Source: Oxytricha trifallax
Lineage: Eukaryota > Ciliophora > Spirotrichea > Sporadotrichida > Oxytrichidae
Length of the DNA stretch: 64,000 nucleotides
Assembly: GCA_000711775.1 (NCBI GenBank)
Contig: ARYC01018492.1
Location: 1-64,000 of the forward strand
Direction: 5' to 3'
Part shown: in pieces, positions 35,221-47,027 of the stretch
Layout of the letters: every line of letters starts with the position of its first letter
Position numbering within the stretch: the stretch's first letter is position 1
Translations under genes and position numbers: made by a program
Notes under the pieces: generated by a model
What the model saw: only the letters and a program-made list of their open reading frames with translations
What the model was told of the DNA's origin: nothing
Databases searched by the model: none

Positions 35221-35399
35221 AATGTAATTTATCGATATTTATAATAATTATGGTCTCTACAAGATATTATAATAATGAGAGAAATATTATTAAATATTGA
35301 ATTCCTATAGCTGATTTAGAGATTAATTGTGAATTGTATTAATTTAAATCTAAGTTTCTTTATTTTAATCATTAATTAAAATTAAATAGCTAAATATGT

Positions 35400-35934
35400 T
35401 TAATGGATTCGTAAGCAAAACTTTAAACAGATTAAGAATTTCTCATAGCCCTTGCTTATTAAAGTCAATTTCAATTGACTCTTTAAGATTCCATTTTCAT
35501 TTTTGAACTCGTTGCTCATATGTCTATTATAATCTCTCTCTTCATATAAATTTCAAATTTAGCCTGTTAGTTTGTGATCTAGCTGTTGAGTAATGTTTAT
35601 ATATAAAATTAATATATATGTTTTATTAAAGAATAAGAAAAAAGAGCAAATAAGTTTAAATTATATTGAGAATACCATTATTATCTAAGCTGCTCACAAA
35701 ATATGCGAATTTGATTAATCATTTTAAGCATTTAACTTTTAATTAATCCGAAAAAAATTTCTTTGGATTTATCTTAGGATGTATGATATTTAAGCTTTAA
35801 ATGGGTAGATGTAAATGTTTGTAAAGCGTTTTTTTTAAACAGACATCTAGTCATAATATAATAACAATTTAATTTTAATTTGAATGGCAAAACCTTTTTT
35901 ATTTTATTGTAAAAAACTATAAAATGTCATCCTC
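35400..35934. other. AT-rich interval with a weak coding patch
   Basis: At about 35570-35400 a minus frame reads HMSNEFKNENGILKSQLKLT with no TGA. It could be the downstream part of the coiled-coil gene at 35935-36400, separated by an A+T-rich intron or eliminated sequence. The rest is featureless. Confidence 0.25.
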
Positions 35935-36400
35935 AATAATAAGACACTTGTGGATTTTAAGAATCTCTTGTCAGCAGTTAGCTCTGCAATTATCATTTCT
36001 CTTGTAGCAGTTTATCCCTCAATCGTTCGAATTGTTTTTCATTCTTTGTTGTCGCTATCTTGACTGTTAATTCCTCAATCTCAATATTTTATCTATTAAT
36101 TAAAACTTTCAAGTCTGCAATCTGATCTTAAAATTCTACAAAACCTTCACTTTTTCTTCTCTCCTAATCATTCTTTACCTTATTTAGATAATCCTTACTG
36201 CTCTTTAATATAGTAGTTTATGATTTTATCTTCTCAGAAATTATATTAAATGAGTGTGTTAAATGTTGTACCCAAACTTCTAGATTTATTTGAAAATTGT
36301 TTAATTTAGCTAAGTAGTTGTGGGGTTTATCTGATTAAGAGCTATTAGTGAGTTAGTGGAGATCAAATATAATTAAAACTTTTAATGCAGACTGGAGGAA
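35935..36400 (-). CDS. Coiled-coil protein fragment
   Basis: A minus frame open from about 36400 to TGA near 35990 encodes SSQSDKPHNYLAKLNNFQIN, HSFNIISEKIKSQTTILKSS, then the charged heptad-like FQDQIADLKVLINRQNIEIE and ATTKNEKQFERLRDKLLQEK. After the TGA a shifted frame continues (MIIAELTADKRFLKSTS) to about 35935. Leu and charged spacing indicate a coiled coil. No specific family. The sequence is likely real because composition is strongly non-random. Confidence 0.45.
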
Positions 36401-36959
36401 CTAATATAAGGAATTGATGTGATTTTAATATAAAGAGTCACTTATACATTAATAAATGTAATAAACTAGTCAAATACCACTAAATTGCTTACTATATTTC
36501 AAAGAGAAAAAATAGGGCTATTAATAAATATAAATTTAAATAAAAATTTTATAGAATTATAATACGATAAAATTAAAAGAAATTGGAGAAAAAAAAACTA
36601 CCTCTCCTCCAATGAACTTAGACAGCGACAGATTTAAGCATTTATTCTTAAAAATAAAGAAGAATCATAACTAAAATTTATTCATAACTAAAATTTTAAA
36701 TTGAATAGAATTATTTCTTGTAATTTTACAAGAAACTCAATTAATATTTTGTGATAATCAAGACCTATTATAGACATATCACGAATTAAAATTATTAAAC
36801 CTATCTTCTAAATGATCAGCTACTGACATCAATATAATAATAAAAAAATGCAGAGAAAAAATAGCTGTTTAATCGATGCACTCAATGCTTCTATGAATTT
36901 GATAATTAATGAAATTAAAACGGTATCAAAATTCCAGTTTTGTGTTTATTCAATAATGG
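36401..36959. other. AT-rich interval, ambiguous frames
   Basis: A short plus ORF begins at about 36612 (MNLDSDRFKHLFLKIKKNHN). From about 36840 a plus frame (IDALNASMNLIINEIKTVSK) is open into the next gene. All three plus frames lack TGA over much of 36840-37170, so I cannot say which is used. Confidence 0.25.
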
Positions 36960-37880
36960 AATAAGAGGGCAGTTGCAGTAAACCCTAACTAATTTCAGCA
37001 ATACATTAGATCACAACAGCAATTTTTTCAATTTAAGTCGCTAGCATGTTACTAATTCAAACACCAAGTATCACAGCTAATCAAAGCCAAGAGCTAATAA
37101 CTGTAATCCAAATGAGTCAGATCTTGCAATTTACAGATCAAAGGGGAAAAACAAACAATAAAAATTGAGTGCTCATGCCTTTCGTAGTGGATGGTGATTC
37201 CCGAACATTTTACTAAAAGGTAAGTAAAAATACCCTAAAACACTTTTAAAACCTTAACTTTTTTACTATAATATAGGACAACTAAAGTTTGTAAAGAAGA
37301 GTAGCGAGAAATCAAAGTAAAAATGTAAATTAATCAGCGCAGTAAATTCTAAAGCCCTTTTAAGACAATAGTAATAATAGTGGATCATTAGGCAATTTAA
37401 AAAATTAAATAACTTTCTTTAACTCTTGTAAATGCTAATAATTTCGGATTGAGGATCTTCAAAGCAGATTAATTTGATGATTTGACTATAAAAATGGCCA
37501 GGCGAGAGTAGCAGCTAAATTAAAAGACAAAACAAAGAAAAATAATTGTAAGTTTTAATTTCTAATGATAGGTTGTTAGATCGGTTATAAATAAATTTAA
37601 TTTTCAAACTTTAAACTTACAAAAAAATGTTTTAGGTAATAGAAGGGAGTCAGGGAATTTTAAATTGCTTGTCAAATCCTCATAAGTTAGCTAATAAAAC
37701 AGCTCATAAAAATAGCAAAATCAGTATTCTTGTAATAATCTTGGTAATTCCGGATAATCAGGCAAATTGAAATATTAAAGCAATCAAAGTTATGACTTGT
37801 CTAAATTAAGTAGCTAAGTTCGTGAAAGTTAAGCTCAAGCTTAGTAGTTAAGTCGAGGGAGTTAGAATTTAATGCAATAT
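36960..37880 (+). CDS. Ser/Asn/Gln-rich protein gene with two introns
   Basis: Plus-strand exon ending MPFVVDGDSRTFYQK (ATG 37175 is one possible start), then a clear 57-bp intron 37220-37276 (GTAAGT...ATATAG). The next exon reads NQSLQRRVARNQSKNVNQSA and PFQDNSNNSGSLGNLKNQ. A second intron at 37548-37635 (GTAAGT...TTTTAG, 88 bp) follows a basic stretch, after which NSSQKQQNQYSCNNLGNSGQ and SSQVRESQAQAQQLSRGSQN run to about 37870. An upstream frame from 36960 (TLTNFSNTLDHNSNFFNLSR) may belong to it. One frame change is needed before the second intron. Possibly the disordered N-terminal region of the kinase downstream; function unknown. Confidence 0.45.
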
Positions 37881-38099
37881 TATTTTTTTAAACCATAATA
37901 TAATTAATTATCAACTAGTTTTTTTCTCAAAAATTGGGCAATGATTTTCTAATATAATTGTTGCTGTTAAAAAATATTTTAATACTATTAGTAACATATT
38001 TATTATAATTTAATAAATACCTAAGATGTGTAAAATAAAAATTAAAATATACGTAAAGAAGATTTTCTCAAAGTCTAAAATAATGGAAATTAGTAGCCT

Positions 38100-38345
38100 T
38101 ATATTTATTTTTAATAATTTATAAGCAAAATATCCACTTAAGGACTTATTATGAAGTGAAAAGGATTTACACAATAGATAATGATGACGATTTAACTATG
38201 AAAAATTATGTAAATGAAGCCAAACTCTTGCAAAACTACAATAACGATTAAATTTAAGATGAAGTAAAACGTATGTTTGATAAATTAATATACTGTTTAT
38301 GTTAAAAATTTTATAAATTTGTAGATTTATTTCGAAGTGAAGCCC
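38100..38345 (+). CDS. Protein-kinase N-lobe-like fragment
   Basis: Plus-strand frame KQNIHLRTYYEVKRIYTIDN followed by KNYVNEAKLLQNYNND. The YEVKRI strand and the NEAKLLQ helix fit kinase beta-3 (ATP-binding Lys) and helix C (salt-bridge Glu). A GT-AG intron at about 38274-38323 (GTATGT...TTGTAG) follows. The rest of a kinase domain does not follow directly; DYRK-type pieces start 1.4 kb downstream and have their own N-lobe, so this belongs to another kinase or a relic. Confidence 0.35.
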
Positions 38346-38518
38346 TCTGCTTAAAATAAATGATGGTGGTCTGAAAGCAAAAAGAGTAAATTACAATGTA
38401 AGTTCAGCAAACATCCTATGTCCTCCCTTACATACCGGCAAACGCCTATCCTCTCAAAACAATCAAAAAACCTCTTAAATCTACTTTTCATCATTTTAGA
38501 GGCAGATGCACTCTACTA

Positions 38519-38928
38519 TTGTAGGAATACATTCGATTTGGGAAAATGAATTAAAATTAATTAATTATTAATTACCTTCAGTTATGTTTTTGGAAAATGT
38601 CTCTAAACCCTAACAATATTATACTCTCTGGATAGCGCTTTAAAATTAAGACGGTGGTTGTTATTGCTATAATGAATTTATCTCATCGCCTAAGCGATAA
38701 AAACCCATTATACTATATTTTGGAGTTTGCTTAAAATCAAAATATCTCTCTTCTTGGGATTATTCAAGAATATCGCCAATAGTGAAGTCCTACTAAAATT
38801 GCGGGATCTACCTTATAATTGACTCAGATTTGAATTTTAAGTCACTTTGGATTTCATAACTGCCATGATTTTAATATTTAATTCATTTAATTTCAATTCA
38901 TTTTCTCAAATCGAATGTATTCCTATAT
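38519..38928. repeat. TA-flanked palindromic MITE, copy 4
   Basis: A 410-bp foldback element. Left TTGTAGGAATACATTCGATT preceded by TA, right CGAATGTATTCCTATAT followed by TA. The outer arms are well matched for about 60 bp; the interior has diverged strongly (only traces of the ATCGCC...AGCGATA palindrome). It is the oldest or most altered of the four copies. Confidence 0.85.
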
Positions 38929-39479
38929 TATTAAGTTTAAAATTAATAGCATGCAATAGCTTTTGAAGATAATAATTAGTAAACTAGAGCTCAATAGCAA
39001 ACTTATGACTCAAGAGTAGCGTAAACTTCTAAACATGCAATGACATATTAAAATCTGGTATTTCTAAACATAACCCTATAGCACGTTAGAATTTGATAGC
39101 AAGCAAGAATATTATTAATAAAAATATATGCTATAATTCTTTTTTTATTTTATTATAAGGGTAAATACATTTAAATAAAGGATGATATAATTGCTTTGAT
39201 CCAACAAGTTTTAAAACTTAAAATGTTGGATTGGCAACAAATTTTCGAACTCAATAAAATCAAAGTTTTTAAAGAAAAGCTAAACATATAAATAAACACG
39301 CTTATCAGAATCGAAGTCATAAAAATAAAAACTTAGAAAGTGCTTACTAAAACTTTAATAATCCCTAGATAATTTTATAAAAAAGCTAATAGAAGTAACT
39401 ACTATGAGAAACTCTATAACATATTAATTATATTATTTTATACTTTTTAAGTCCCAATCCTGAACCCAATAAATTTAAA
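38929..39479. other. AT-rich interval upstream of the DYRK-like gene
   Basis: A plus frame at about 39180-39300 (IALIQQVLKLKMLDWQQIFE) looks coding-like but unassignable. No other feature supported. Confidence 0.25.
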
Positions 39480-41375
39480 GTAGTTCATAGAGTAAGTAAT
39501 TTATGATAGCTGAAAATATTAAAAGGTATAGTAACTCAAAACTCTAACTTACTAGTGATTCCAGGTTTTGATAATCCAATCTTAAACTTATCAAGAAAAA
39601 GCGAAAAATCTCATGGATAGACTATGATTTCTGCAGAAAGAAAAGCTATTAAGTGAAATATTTCAAGTTCTAAAAACCCCAAACTTCATATTTCATGAAA
39701 TTCGAACATTTCGACTGCTATTCCGAGTCCTTAACCCACCTCATCTACTATATATGACACCCCATAAAGCATTGAATAATTAATCGGATTATTTCGCTTT
39801 TATTTGAGAAAACTGAACTAAAAATATTTGATTAGAGAGTTACAGTTGTAAGCTACAGAAGAAATTATTTTTAGGAAGAATCAGTCTCAAAAGGCGAATA
39901 CAGAGCAAGAATATGTGAATGAATTGGTTATAGATATCAATTTTGCGATATTGTTGACAAGGAAGTTTTTGGATAGGTAGTTAAATGTTTTTATATTAGA
40001 GTAATACAGTGAGGTTGCTTTGAAAATTAGCACAAACAAAAAGTTATATGTTGACAATGCAGAAATTAAATTTAAGATTCTAAAAACTTTTAAAGAAAAA
40101 GTCCCTACGAATTCACATGAAACTGTCAGAATTATTGACTCTTTTCCATTTAAAAGCATGCAATTCATTTTTTTCAACTACTTGAAGTGAATATTTACAA
40201 ATATATGAAACAAAAAGAATTCTAGCCATTCTCAAGAAATCAACTAAAGAACCTAAAACTTTAAATTCTTACGCCCTTATCTTTCCTGTAATAAGTTGGA
40301 GTTATCCACTGTGATTTAAAGCTTTAATACATTTTATTCACTAATGATGAGAGTAATTATCTCAAATTCATTGATTTTGGATCATCGTGTTTCTCATTTA
40401 AAACGGAATACCAATATGGTTAGTAAAGTACTATAGAGTCCCTGAAATATAAATTGATCTTCCATTTAATTAAGCAGCTGACAAGTCAAGTCTTGGATGT
40501 ATTTAAAACCCAATACATCAATTATATGCTGTTATATAGTTTATTATATTTTAATTGGAAATACATTATTTTATTTGTTAATATTTAAAATAATGCTTAA
40601 AATACAAATATTAACGATGCAATTTTTGCCCTAAAAATTTCAGAAACACCTTATATGTTTGAATTATTTAATATTAATCTTAAATAATTATAATTTATGA
40701 TTTTAAGGATTTAAATTGTAGCAGAATTGATAACTCGTCAACCCTTGTTTCTTGCTGTTTATATGAACGATTTATTAGAATTTTTCTTGAGAATATTCAG
40801 TTTCCCAACAAAAAATATGATAGAAAAGTGCAGTGAAGGCAAAATATATTTTTTTAAAAAAAAAAGATTAAATATTCAGATCTAGATATAGTAAACTTAT
40901 CAATACCACCTGAGAAGTCTTACACTTCGAAAAGTAATTGATCACGATCGAGTTCAAAATAACAATTACATGGATTCCCTAAAAAAGTGCTTAAAACTTG
41001 AACCAACAAAAGAATATCATCAGAATAAGCCACATAGCATCCCAGGTTTAATTAAATAATGTAAATCTTCGATTTACTTTATGGTGGAGCCTCATCTAAT
41101 AAAAGTTCAGCTTTGAGATAAGGTGAGGCTCTCAACGATAACGAATAAAAGTGGCTAAAATAAATTCAAACTACTAAGCCCTTCCTAGACCTACACCTCT
41201 CAGAGTTACTGGCCAGAGGAGGACCGAGTTAAGTGTGAAAGATAATGTTAGCAGTTACAAAAATTAGCAATAAATAGAGAGTGAAGACTTATAGCAGAGT
41301 GATCCTAATATTAGTAGTATACAATTAGAAATAAACCACTCAATCTATTAAAGAAGTAGTCGCTGGTATAGTTTT
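39480..41375 (+). pseudogene. Decayed DYRK-family protein kinase
   Basis: Plus strand. Pieces follow DYRK order: a Ser/Pro-rich start (STAIPSPQPTSSTIYDTP), the pre-kinase block MTPHKALNNQSDYFAF (39754), IGYRYQFCDIVDKEVFGQVV (Gly loop, normally GKGSFG), AEIKFKILKTFKEKVPTN, IYKYMKQKEFQPFSRNQL, VGVIHCDLKLQYILF (catalytic loop), LKFIDFGSSCFSF (DFGSSC is DYRK-specific), KYYRVPEIQIDLPFNQAADK (activation loop to APE) and, after a gap of about 215 bp (40505-40720, intron or eliminated sequence), VAELITRQPLFLAVYMNDLL and KRISSEQATQHPRF. The Gly loop, the Trp of DxWSLG and others are lost. At least four frame breaks or TGAs. The S/Q-rich tail reaches about 41375. Confidence 0.85.
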
Positions 41376-42130
41376 TAAACACTAGAAATATAACAATAGA
41401 AACACAATTTTTGATTCATTTTTCTTATAGTGTAAAGAACCAGAGTAATATGTCCATTACGAATTAATATATTGTAGTTGTAAATTAAGGCAGGTATTTT
41501 TATTGTTACAAAAAATAGTATTTACCTTATAAAGTCATTGTAAACAGCACTTTTACAAATGAATTTAAAAATTATATAATAATTTTGAAAAATAATTTAA
41601 TATGCTATGCTTTAAGTTGCATAATTTCAATAGATTTAAAAAAAAATATTATTGAATACTCATTAAATAAAAAATTAGATTTTAATGAATGGTGAAATTT
41701 TTGATATTTTACACCTGGTACGCGCAAGATTCTTTTATATCATCAGTGAATGTTCCATCAAAAGTGATTTTCGAGGCAGTAAAGACTAAACCCTAAGTGT
41801 AAGTGTAAATTAGATTTAACTATTAAAATTCATTCATAGAATGAATTACATTAGATTTTTTTACAAAAACTGAAAAAAACAACTTTTTATTTCTTATAGA
41901 CTGTGTGTTGAAAGGCATTCCCAAAATTTTGGAAGTTACCGACGAATTCAAAGATTAAATAAAAATCCTCTCAGATAAGTTAAAGAGATAGCTAAGTACA
42001 GTCAATACAACGGGTATAGTCAGGCCTTTTCCTAAAATAATGAATAGAACATTTTTGCAGAATAAGATATCTAAAATTGAAGTGAAATTTGGCTAAAAGC
42101 TGGAAATTAGAAGATTTAATTTAGACAAGC
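41376..42130 (+). CDS. Coding pieces with an intron, unknown product
   Basis: A plus exon at about 41700-41800 reads FYTWYAQDSFISSVNVPSKV and FEAVKTKPQ, followed by a GT-AG intron of about 100 bp (near 41800-41900, GTAAGT...TTATAG). In matching phase the next exon reads CVERHSQNFGSYRRIQRLNK and KYSQYNGYSQAFSQNNEQN. A different frame there (KGIPKILEVTDEFKDQIKIL) is also open, so the frame is not certain. It may be the C-terminal part of the DYRK-like gene or a separate gene. Confidence 0.35.
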
Positions 42131-42640
42131 TTTAACCTTAACTAAGGGTTTAAACAGCTGGCTTAGGATAGCATCATTTTAATGTTGAATAAAAATCAGA
42201 ATCCTAATAATTTTTCTAAAAAAATTTAAATAAGAAGGAATATCTTACTTATTTAAATATTTTTAGGGATTTATATAAAATATTATAAAAAGTATTTAAA
42301 ATAAATTAAAAATTAATTAAAAATATAATTCCCAAAAAATAAAATGATTGTTTTAAGTAGACTCTTATAACATTTAAAGGGAATTAGAAGAAAAAATCAA
42401 ATAACGCTTCTAATAAATTAACAATTTATTATTTTGGGGTTTAAATAAACTTCAATCTAAAATGATTACTTGATTGTTTCATGCCTTGAATATCTCATAG
42501 CTAAAGTAATTTAAGATAATTTCACTTCGAAGTTTTGCAATTTTTCATATTCCATTAGTAGACCCTCTGAATATATCTGTAAGTTAAATCCAATACTTCT
42601 AAAATGCCTCAATAGAAATTAACTAAAGAGAATACATTAA
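42131..42640. other. AT-rich spacer
   Basis: No gene or element recognised. Confidence 0.4.
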
Positions 42641-43408
42641 AACAGTATGAATAATTTTTTTCAATAAAACTATAATTAAATTCAAGATATAATCTACTTC
42701 CCAATTAAAGTCAAGAAGATTATCAAAGGACTACTAAAACTGATTCCTTAAAAAGCCAATCTAAAATTAAATAAAAAATAAAAAATTTCGCTGCTTATAA
42801 TATGCAAAATGAAAATGAAAATGAAAGCACATCTAAGAAAAAAGAAGATCAAGTAAATTGAAAAGGAGATGGAAGACGATGAACCATCAGAGTCAAGTGT
42901 GAATAGAAGTAGTTTACCAAGAAAAAGAGCAATATATTATTTAACTGATAAAATTGGCTCACCGAAAAAATTAATGAAGAATTGGATATCCTAAGCAAAT
43001 AAATTTTCTTTATAATAATTAATAAAACTTATCCAATAATCATCAAGCTAAAATGCAAAAGGTAATCCTCCTCTCAGCTTTCGTACTTGACGCAATCGCT
43101 GATTTAAAGATTTCGTAAAATACGTTATCTTCCACAGCCATTGTGTAATCATAGCCACTTAAAAATACAGAACTTGTACTGCCATCTATGGAAGAATAAA
43201 ATATATCCTCCACGGTTTTCTGTTAAAGATTCATATCACAGCAAGAATTTCTTCGTTGAGTAAAATGCTGAAGGTTCTTACTTCTGGACTTTAAGAGGGG
43301 ACAAAAAGTTAATGTCATTATCACCATCGCACAAAATTGTCCAGACAACTTAGCTTTCGGGAGAGCAAGACTATAAAAATTCACCTTCACCAATAAAAAC
43401 CCCTAACC
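42641..43408 (+). CDS. Host gene fragment abutting element B
   Basis: Plus strand. About 42826-43090 reads EKEMEDDEPSESSVNRSSLP and RKRAIYYLTDKIGSPKKLMK. After a frame change (possible intron from GTAATC at 43065) the sequence reads RYLPQPLCNHSHLKIQNLYC, PPRFSVKDSYHSKNFFVEQN and EGSYFWTLRGDKKLMSLSPS. The frame remains open up to the transposon's left end at 43409. The product is not recognised; Trp and Cys content support real coding. As at 18137, coding sequence ends at a TBE-like border. Confidence 0.4.
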
Positions 43409-43559
43409 TCTTCAGTAGTTTAATTGGGTTTTTGATTGATTTGGGTAGACTATTGACGCACACTTTATTTGGATTTTAGTAGGGTTTATGTAGGGGTATA
43501 ATGTTTAAATATTAGTAATTTAAATGAGTATAACAAGCGAGTTTTTAAAATAATTCACA

Positions 43560-45750
43560 GAAACAAAAGCTAAGAGTCGTGTGGCAGTTCTCTGAATTTT
43601 GTTTTTCGATGTTTATGTTTGATTGTTTCTATTGTTTCTAATTTTCTCTTTTCTTGAATTGATATAAGTTGAGTATACAAGTTCTCTCAGATCTCCATTT
43701 ATTTTATTTTTTATCAAGGAATAGTTTGATTCCTTAATATAAATTTCTCTCACTCTTGAAGCTAAAGTAATTAATTCCTGTCATCTCGCTCTCTATAATT
43801 ATTATTACTGCTAGAGCCCAGATATTCCATTATTAAGCGAGTATAATTAAAATCTGGAGACTGTTAAAAATAAAATAAAAAAAGATGATCAAATAAAATT
43901 ATGATCATATCAATATAAATGTGTTAAGATAAAACAGTCACTAATTTGAATTAAGTTTGAGCAGATGCTTATTTAATTTTTAATTAACTTTAATTAATTA
44001 ATCAACTATCTAAAAATGGAATTTTTGTTTTTTCCAACTTTTCTGATTTATTTCTAAATTAGGGCAGTGATCAAGTTGATGCTGCAGCTGATCTTTAAGT
44101 TTTTCTTAAATTTTTCATAGATATCTTAAAATAATTTAAAGTTAGGAGAGTGTGGAGTTTGACATCAACAATAACAGTAGTAATAGCAATAATAGCACTA
44201 ATAATTTCAAAATCATGCATTATTAGGAGTCTTGGGTTTTTTCAAAAACATCTATTTTTTCTTAAATTCATAGTTGTAAGACCTAATTTTGAAGATGATG
44301 TTGATGAAAACAATGAAAAAATCAGTGATGTAAAATTTTAAAATTCTCCAGAATTTAAACCAGACTTCTAAAATGCATGATTTTGAAATTGTTAGTGCTA
44401 TTAGTGCTATTACTACTGTTATTGTTGATGTCAAACTCCACACTCTCCTAACTTTAAATTATTTTAAGATATCTATGAAAAATTTAAGAAAAACTTAAAG
44501 ATCAGCTGCAGCATCAACTTGATCACTGCCCTAATTTAGAAATAAATCAGAAAAGTTGGAAAAAACAAAAATTCCATTTTTAGATAGTTGATTAATTAAT
44601 TAAAGTTAATTAAAAATTAAATAAGCATCTGCTCAAACTTAATTCAAATTAGTGACTGTTTTATCTTAACACATTTATATTGATATGATCATAATTTTAT
44701 TTGATCATCTTTTTTTATTTTATTTTTAACAGTCTCCAGATTTTAATTATTCTCGCTAAATAAGTGTCTCCATATCTCCAATCTTCTCTCTCTGGGAAAT
44801 ATCTAGGAGTAATACAAACATTTCTTAAGGCAGAGGCTTCCAATCTTTGAGATCTGTTGAAATCAATAATATAAACTCTAACAGGCTGAAAGTTCATCAT
44901 GATTTTTTCTGGCTTTAAATGTCTACTAATATAACCATGCTTGCGAAGCTCTTCAAATGACTCAACTATCTGCTATACTATCTAGCCAATCTATCTCTGA
45001 CATCTATTGTCAGATAAGAATTCTCTGTAAGTCGTTTCTAATAAAGGTAGCCTGAAGGCTACATGATCTTTACCAAGTAAAATAGCATCAAGCTATATGA
45101 TATGCCTGCACTCATTTAACTTTGCCTTTTAAAGAGCATAATACTCATTAGCAAATTCCATTTGGAACATGTCATCAGCAAGGAAGTAATTGAATGGATA
45201 TATCTTGTAAGCATATTAGTCATCAGTAATAAATCTCTTCTTTACTATATACTCAATAGTGAGGTTGCTTACTAGTCAAGAATCTATTTTTAAAAAAATT
45301 TGAAGATAGAAATCTTTATTGCCTCTATTTTAACCATGATTTTATTGATCTCAGATTCTGGAAAATTCTTGAGTGCTTTTATATTTTAACTAACTACTAG
45401 ACTTCAACTCTAAGAGACTCCACTGGGTTTCTTGATCTTCTCTTTTTTATAGAAAAATTTTTCCAGTAGGATTATGAATAAAGACAAAATTTTGATTGTG
45501 CTTTTTTTTTTAAGTGCACTTTGAGGTCTCTTGTATAAGAATATGGCTTCTCACAGAACTCACATATATATTTGCTGTCCTTATTTTAATGCTTTAGATA
45601 TAACCTAGGCATATCGTTGTGTATATATCAAATGACTCTTGTAGTTTAACTTGTAGAGGGAAACTTTATTGCATTCTTTGCATTAATAGTCTACTTTGGC
45701 TTTTATTGATTAATGCTTTATTGCAGGTTGCTTAAAAGGTTAGCGCTCAT
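43560..45750 (-). pseudogene. TBE-type zinc-finger kinase, split by a foldback element
   Basis: ATG 45750 starts MSANLLSNLQ, as in element A. Finger region: CKECNKVSLYKLNYKSH and CEFCEKPYSYTRDLKVH (C-x2-C-x12-H spacing). Kinase: AYKIYPFNYFLADD, DHVAFRLPLLETTYREFL, then GYISRHLKPEKIMMN where element A has VHRDLKPEN, so the catalytic Asp is replaced by His. It continues IIDFNRSQR and RYFPEREDWRYGDT. The 921-bp foldback insertion lies here, after which QQWNIWALAVIII resumes. The C-terminal part stays open to the left repeat. Several frame breaks. A catalytically dead kinase in a dead copy. Confidence 0.8.
43837..44757. mobile_element. Foldback element inserted in the element-B kinase gene
   Basis: About 921 bp with inverted arms of about 395 bp around a spacer of about 135 bp (44230-44365). 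Termini GCGAGTATAATTAAAATCTG and, on the other side, the complement CAGATTTTAATTATTCTCGC, flanked by TTA or TAA. The arms are nearly identical, including GGAGACTGTTAAAAATAAAA and GAGTTTGACATCAACAATAA. Comparison with element A places the insertion between the EDW-GD and WNIWALA codons. The mirrored ORFs at 44150-44341 and 44252-44443 are just the two arms. No transposase. The youth of the arms shows insertion after element B. Confidence 0.9.
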
Positions 45751-46019
45751 TTTAGTTTGCTGATATATTTTATTATAAAAATGATAAAATCTACCTAGAT
45801 TAACTATAATAGTAGAGTATAAGTCACTCTCGGAGATTCCTTGCTGAGAGGTAAGAAAATGAAATAACCATAAAATACTGTAAGTCGACACAATTTATGA
45901 GAATTTTATACATTATAGTATATTAAAATACTCCTAATAAAGTTTAGTTTTTCTAAGAGGTCCTCCAAATCAAGTTTGAACTTAATTTGGAGGTAAAGTT
46001 AATAAACAATTTTTAATTT

Positions 46020-46120
46020 AATATGCTCCTAATTAAGTTTTAACCTTAAAATTTAAATCTTTATAAGTTCGAACTTAATTTTGAGGACCTCCTAATATAA
46101 TTAAACATTATTAGGAGCAA
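46020..46120. promoter_or_regulatory. Divergent intergenic motif, element B
   Basis: GCTCCTAATTAAGTT at 46025 and the inverted TTAGGAGC at 46111 lie between the divergent kinase and second-ORF starts, matching the motif pair of element A. Nearby GGAGGACC-like inverted segments (45957-46000 and 46080-46095) add palindromic structure. Function inferred from conservation only. Confidence 0.4.
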
Positions 46121-46304
46121 TTTAATGGAGATAGGTTGATAAAAATAGAAATCAATCTGTAAAACTTGGAGCAAGTTTTTCAATGCATCTCCTCATATCT
46201 TTTCAAGGTTGACCCATCCCTATTTAGTAGTAAGAATTTAATAAACTTAGAATGGGTATCCATAATATTAAATTTCATTAACTTTTCTAGAATGAGGAAG
46301 CAAG

Positions 46305-47015
46305 ATGTAGTCTATGAATGATGCACTGAAGATAATTTAATTTCAAGATTTAATAGGAAAACTTCGAAGTAAAGACGAATTTATAGATACTTGGTAAAGT
46401 AAGGTAAGCTTTTAACTTATGCTAATATATTAACCATAGCTGGATTATTCTTGCTAACCCAGGAAGGAACAAAAATCTCATTCTTAAAAGCATTACTAAG
46501 TTAAGAGAAAAAAGCTTTTAAGACTAATATGAGTGATCCAGATCTTTCTCTCTACCTTCCATCAAAGTTTCAACTTTCTAATAAGTTTCAAAACAGAACC
46601 TTCTTCTATGGTGTCCTTGGAACTCTGAAACTGAAAACATAAATGGAGTAATAAAAGAAGCACACACAAGAAACGCTATAGTATCTCTTGTGAAGAAAAG
46701 AGAAGCAAGGTATTAAAATAAGTGATACTTGGCTGTAGGAACTGCAGAAGTATCCATTCATCTCAAGCAAGTTTTAACTACTATTTTAGAGGAAACTTGG
46801 CACTGCTATTTACTTGATGAAATAGGGCAGCAAATTAAACAGATAGAGAAAGTCTCAAATGAAGCATGAACTAAGTAAGAAACTCTTCAAAGATTTATAA
46901 AAGGCATACGAGATGAACTTAGATACAGGAGCTGGCACTAAGAGAAAAAACAAAGGCCCAAGCAAGCCTTAAGAGGAAGAAAAGAAAGAGAAACCAAGTC
47001 CATTTACGGACTAAT
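46305..47015 (+). pseudogene. TBE second ORF, element B
   Basis: ATG 46305 starts MQSMNDALKIIQFQDLIGKL. After a one-base slip near 46385, the frame with GTKISFLKALLSQEKKAFKT follows. Then come LPSKFQLSNKFQNRTFFYGV, GIKISDTWLQELQKYPF and NRQRKSQMKHELSKKL, each matching element A. The C-terminus is KPSPFTD, with no TGA until about 47171. At least three frame breaks. Homology with the element-A ORF along the whole length is what defines the conserved core of this unknown protein. Confidence 0.7.
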
Positions 47016-47027
47016 TAATATGTAAAT

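Noticed and set aside
39887-40177. Minus-strand 96-codon ORF
   Set aside because: It lies antisense to the DYRK-like kinase N-lobe and has no homology of its own.
44150-44443. Two ORFs on opposite strands with the same start MWSLTSTITVVIA
   Set aside because: They are the two arms of the foldback element read outward; identical because the DNA is palindromic, not because of a gene pair.
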